Part shown: in pieces, positions 38,981 through 41,899 of the stretch | How the letters are laid out: every line of letters starts with the position of its first letter | How positions within the stretch are numbered: position 1 is the stretch's first letter | Source: Candidatus Uhrbacteria bacterium | GTDB lineage: Bacteria; Patescibacteriota; Patescibacteriia; 2-12-FULL-60-25 | NCBI GenBank assembly: GCA_903893445.1 | Contig: CAITMG010000039.1 | Coordinates: 1-41,899 of the forward strand | Direction of reading: 5' to 3' | Length of the DNA stretch: 41,899 nt | Position numbers and translations under genes: made by a program | The notes under the pieces: model-generated | Seen by the model: only the letters and a program-made list of their open reading frames with translations | Told to the model about the DNA's origin: nothing | Databases searched by the model: none

Positions 38981-40483
38981 ATGACACGCTTTCGCATTTT
39001 GTATCGTTTATTTGGTTGTGGTCTCGCGTTTTTGTTTGTTGCTGCTGCCTTGCCAGCCGAAGCTGCTATTCCGTCGGTCGTGAGCGCAAAGATCACGGGT
39101 CAGAATACGGCAGTCGTGACGTATTCTGAGCCGGTCTATACGCAGGCAAGTGATTATTCAAATTTTACCGGTGCACTCAGCGGTCGAACGATTACGCAAT
39201 TGAGTGGGTCAGGCGGTCCGGCGATCAATTTGACGTTTGATGGTGGTGCATTTGCCCAGGATGCGGTTGGGGGATTGAGCATCGCAACATCGACAACGAG
39301 CGTGAGTGATGGCTCTGCTCTTGGAGCGGGTTCTGTTGCGGTATCGGATGGTCAAGCGCCATTTTTATCCTCGATTAATTTTTCATCTAACAGCACGAAT
39401 GCAGCATTTGCGAAGGCAGGGGATGCGCTGAGTTTGTCATTTACGATGAATAAGTCGGTTTCAACGCCAACGGTTCTTATCGGTGGAAATACCGTTTCCG
39501 TGAATGGAAACGGCGTTGGTCCATTTACAACGTCATATACGCTCACGGGTGCAGATGCGGCAGTTTCGTTGCCCATTGCCATCACTGCGACAGACCTCTC
39601 TGGGAATATTTCGTCTAAAGTCCTCTTAAGTTTAGGTGGTGGCGTGATGACCGCTCCGAGTATTTCTTCGATTACGTCTGATGCAAATTCTTCTGGCGTT
39701 TTACATGTGGGAAACACGATCACGTTTACAGTAACCCCGACGTTCCCGGAGCCAAACGCTTCCGTTAACGGTTCGTATAATGGAACGCCGCTTGCTTGGT
39801 CTACGTCGAATGGTGGAGCGACCTACGTAGCGACGTACACCGTCGCATTAGGAAATTCGAGTCAAGCTTCTCCGTTGGAAATTAGTGGCGTTACGGTGGT
39901 CGATGCATCAGGAAACGTTAGTCCGGCGGCATCCGGGTCGGATGTTCAGCGCACCATTGCTGCAACCGTCCCTTTTCTTGCCGAAGTCTCGCGTGTCTCG
40001 ACGCCTGCATCGTCGACACCAGCTTATAGCTTTTCAAGTAGTGAATCAGGTACGATTTTGTATGGCGGTGATTGTTCGAGTCGGACAAGTTTGGCGGTCG
40101 CAGGCGTGAACGAGATTACGTTTGTTGCGTTGAGCAATGGTTTGCATAGTAACTGTGTCATCACGGTTACTGATGCTGCGGGTAATGTGAGTGCGCCGTT
40201 AACGGTGTCGCAATTTGTCGTTGATCCGGTGGTGTTGAGTGTGCCTGCGTCCGTCGCGCCCACAACAAAATTTCTTTTTACACGAAATCTTCGTTTGGGC
40301 GACGTTGGCGTCGACGTTCGACAATTACAACAGCACTTGATCACGATGGGTTTTCTCAAGGGTCCGGTCACAGGACGATTTGCGGCGCAAACTCAGGCAG
40401 CCGTCAAAAAATTTCAGTCAAAATATCATTTGACGACATTGGGTTCTGTGGGTCCTGCGACACGAGTGGAGTTAAATAAATAG
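38981..40483 (+). CDS. Secreted beta-repeat surface protein with C-terminal peptidoglycan-binding domain
   Basis: 500 residues. Signal peptide (1-28, ending PAEA-A), then four or five Ig-like or cadherin-like beta domains rich in Ser, Thr, Gly and Ala (for example SVVSAKITGQNTAVVTYSEPVYTQASDYSNF; ITATDLSGNIS; VVDASGNVSPAASGSD; VTDAAGNVSAPLTV). The final 60 residues are a PG_binding_1 domain (LGDVGVDVRQLQQHLITMGFLKGPVTGRFAAQTQAAVKKFQSKYHL...GSVGPATRVEL), like the protein at 35471-37879. Predicted to be cell-wall-bound and exposed. Confidence 0.85.
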   Translation: MTRFRILYRLFGCGLAFLFVAAALPAEAAIPSVVSAKITGQNTAVVTYSEPVYTQASDYSNFTGALSGRTITQLSGSGGPAINLTFDGGAFAQDAVGGLSIATSTTSVSDGSALGAGSVAVSDGQAPFLSSINFSSNSTNAAFAKAGDALSLSFTMNKSVSTPTVLIGGNTVSVNGNGVGPFTTSYTLTGADAAVSLPIAITATDLSGNISSKVLLSLGGGVMTAPSISSITSDANSSGVLHVGNTITFTVTPTFPEPNASVNGSYNGTPLAWSTSNGGATYVATYTVALGNSSQASPLEISGVTVVDASGNVSPAASGSDVQRTIAATVPFLAEVSRVSTPASSTPAYSFSSSESGTILYGGDCSSRTSLAVAGVNEITFVALSNGLHSNCVITVTDAAGNVSAPLTVSQFVVDPVVLSVPASVAPTTKFLFTRNLRLGDVGVDVRQLQQHLITMGFLKGPVTGRFAAQTQAAVKKFQSKYHLTTLGSVGPATRVELNK

Positions 40484-40572
40484 AGGCTCCTGACGGCGGT
40501 TCTTTGTTTGTTGAAAGATGTGGTGTGAGATTTGACGTTGTGTATTCCCGTGTCTATCCTTGCATTAACCGT

Positions 40573-41124
40573 ATGAGAAAATTGATTGTGCAGGAAATGC
40601 TGAGCGTTGATGGATTTTTTTGTGGTCCACATGGCGAAATTGATTGGCACAATGTGGATGCCGAGTTTAACGAAACAGCGATCGCATTCCTTGATACCTT
40701 GGATACATTGATGTTTGGACGTGTGACGTATGAGATGATGGCAAGCTACTGGCCAACGGAGGCGGCGTTAAAGGATGATCCGCATGTCGCGAGTCGCATG
40801 AATGCGCTCCAAAAAATCTATTTCTCTCGAGATGCGGAAAAATTGCCGTGGAATCATTCGTTGAAGTTGAGTGAGATTCATGCTGATGACATTCGCGCAA
40901 TGAAAGAAGCACCTGGGAAAGATATTGCGATTTTTGGAAGCGGAAATATTATTGAGCAGCTCATGCCGTTTGATGTGATTGATGAATTTCGATTCATGAT
41001 CAATCCGGTGATTCTCGGAAAGGGGAGAACGATTTTTTCAACACTAAACAAGACGAAAACGTTACAGCTTCGTGAGACGAAAACGTTTGCCAATGGGAAT
41101 GTGTTGTTGGTGTATACCATTTGA
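40573..41124 (+). CDS. RibD C-terminal/DHFR-like domain protein
   Basis: 183 residues from the ATG at 40573; an in-frame upstream start at 40504 precedes the likely -10 (TATCCT near 40554). Family pattern: MRKLIVQEMLSVDGFFCGPHGEIDW, DTLMFGRVTYEMMASYW, KIYFSRDAEKLPWNHS, DIAIFGSGNIIEQLMPFDVIDEFRFMINPVILGKGRTIF. This is the YyaP/YwjB-like group of dihydrofolate-reductase-fold proteins, which are predicted NADPH-dependent reductases of unknown substrate. It does not indicate a riboflavin pathway by itself. Stand-alone copies are widespread. Confidence 0.88.
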   Translation: MRKLIVQEMLSVDGFFCGPHGEIDWHNVDAEFNETAIAFLDTLDTLMFGRVTYEMMASYWPTEAALKDDPHVASRMNALQKIYFSRDAEKLPWNHSLKLSEIHADDIRAMKEAPGKDIAIFGSGNIIEQLMPFDVIDEFRFMINPVILGKGRTIFSTLNKTKTLQLRETKTFANGNVLLVYTI

Positions 41125-41141
41125 TTATCTGAAATCATTTT

Positions 41142-41899
41142 ATGACCACATCTGAACGTCCGTTGCCAGGTGAGATGCATCCGTCCCAAGAGACGCAACC
41201 ACAAGATCTTCCTGCACCGTTTCGTGCGCTTCTCGATGAGAGTCGAGACGTTTCGTATGATGCGTACGGTGAAGGAAAAATTCTCTCGGTTCGAACACCG
41301 GATGGGAGAACGTTTCGATTTCATCGTGGCATCTCGGATTGGTCAGCAGACGTGTATGACGCTCAGGGGGAAAATCTGAAGCAGATCGATGTCTCTAAAG
41401 AGTCGGATGTTGAATTTTTGGAAAAAATTTCATCGCAAGACATTCCTGATCAACTTCGAAAACTGCTAGACGCGCATCGCGATATTTCTTATGAGGAATA
41501 TGGGGAGAAAAAAGTGGTGAGTGTAAAAACACCAGATGGAAAGACGCGGCAATTTAAGCGTGCGTCAAACGAATACGCTGATTGGGAGATGGTGACGTTG
41601 GATGATCAGGGTGAAGCGATTGATCATGTTGACCTTCGAGAAGCGAAAGATACGGAATATCTTGAGGCACTTTTTGCAAAAGATCTTACCGATGAAATGC
41701 GCACGCTATTGCAACGCGCAACCGTTGAGCGTGGCATCGAAGACCGGATTCGTATTACGATCAGTGACGGAACCGTTCGCGTTTTTATGCCGTCCCTTGG
41801 TGAGTATGCGAATTGGAAAATGGAGACGTATGACGCGCAAGGGGAATTTGTGGGAAGTGTCGACGTTCGTGAACCGGAGGATGTGGCTTTTTTAGAAGA
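41142..41899 (+). CDS. Tandem-repeat protein, truncated by window end
   Basis: The frame is open from the ATG at 41142 to the last base (252 codons seen). After a polar N-terminus it consists of about 80-residue repeats. Unit 1 (SRDVSYDAYGEGKILSVRTP DGRTFRF ... DWSADVYDAQGENLKQIDV ... DVEFLEK), unit 2 (HRDISYEEYGEKKVVSVKTP DGKTRQF ... DWEMVTLDDQGEAIDHVDL ... DTEYLEA) and a more divergent unit 3 (... SDGTVRVF ... NWKMETYDAQGEFVGSVDV ... DVAFLEE). Each unit reads as two beta-hairpins and a helix (...LRKLLDA). No signal peptide or membrane segment. Acidic overall. I do not know the family. It starts 17 bases after the RibD-like gene. Confidence 0.75.
   Translation, partial: MTTSERPLPGEMHPSQETQPQDLPAPFRALLDESRDVSYDAYGEGKILSVRTPDGRTFRFHRGISDWSADVYDAQGENLKQIDVSKESDVEFLEKISSQDIPDQLRKLLDAHRDISYEEYGEKKVVSVKTPDGKTRQFKRASNEYADWEMVTLDDQGEAIDHVDLREAKDTEYLEALFAKDLTDEMRTLLQRATVERGIEDRIRITISDGTVRVFMPSLGEYANWKMETYDAQGEFVGSVDVREPEDVAFLE

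Noticed and set aside
1-41899. CRISPR array, IS element, integrase or prophage
   Set aside because: No regularly spaced direct repeats, no transposase or integrase, and no capsid, terminase or tail genes were seen. The GIY-YIG gene alone is not evidence of an intron or mobile element.

Overview
The window reads as one stretch of a compact bacterial genome, most likely a member of the Patescibacteria (Candidate Phyla Radiation), closer to Parcubacteria-like lineages than to the code-25 groups because TGA is used as an ordinary stop (for example in glyQS and gpsA). The reasons are tight packing, many genes with a -10 box almost touching the start codon and no Shine-Dalgarno (SD) sequence, small basic or membrane micro-proteins, and surface proteins that carry the 'pilot' modules typical of these genomes (Ig-like repeats, a module with a D-G-K-R-H-x-F-P motif, C-terminal peptidoglycan-binding domains). 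The placement is inference; no 16S gene is present.

Layout. 1-1260: an isolated high-GC cysteine-rich lipoprotein gene. 1313-8492: housekeeping block (holB, beta-propeller lipoprotein, frr, glyQS, M16 peptidase, tpiA, TPR protein) with two copies of a GGCAGTAGGCGGTAG inverted repeat. 8602-8765: tRNA-Thr(GGT) and tRNA-Tyr(GTA). 8867-13036: CDP-alcohol phosphatidyltransferase-like protein, an Ig-like membrane protein and an orphan CHASE4-HAMP-PAS histidine kinase. 13118-17039: small lipoprotein, gpsA, tRNA-Thr(TGT), then a coupled run of rpmG, a membrane protein, an HD hydrolase and a RecB-like nuclease. 17058-23002: YibE/F, rarA, a class B PBP and murF. 23106-24062: a large unknown protein. 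24128-29791: GIY-YIG protein, tRNA-Glu, small secreted protein, and the leftward engB / glycosyltransferase-like / Mg2+ P-type ATPase operon. 29867-32203: SPFH protein, a divergent pair (degenerate GHKL ATPase and unknown protein), and a coiled-coil protein. 32240-41899: a surface-protein region with tRNA-Trp, an SRPBCC protein, a 20-residue basic micro-protein, a DUF1398-like protein, a candidate small RNA, a Nudix protein, a 59-residue membrane protein, a RibD/DHFR-like protein and a truncated tandem-repeat protein.

Two expression styles coexist. Most genes use an extended -10 (TGnTATACT-like) a few bases before ATG and no SD. A second set (230-1165, 8867-9601, 13118-13381, 30649-31158, 31311-31769, and in part 23106-24062) has a clear 5' leader, usually a -35 with 17-bp spacing, and a strong SD. 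Most of these have markedly GC-rich codons, their own terminator and no recognisable relatives. They look like imported single-gene or gene-pair cassettes placed between housekeeping units, and they are the most unusual signal here. Among them, 30649-31158 retains the fold pattern of a histidine-kinase ATPase domain but lacks its catalytic boxes, and it shares a 152-bp divergent promoter region with an unknown gene.
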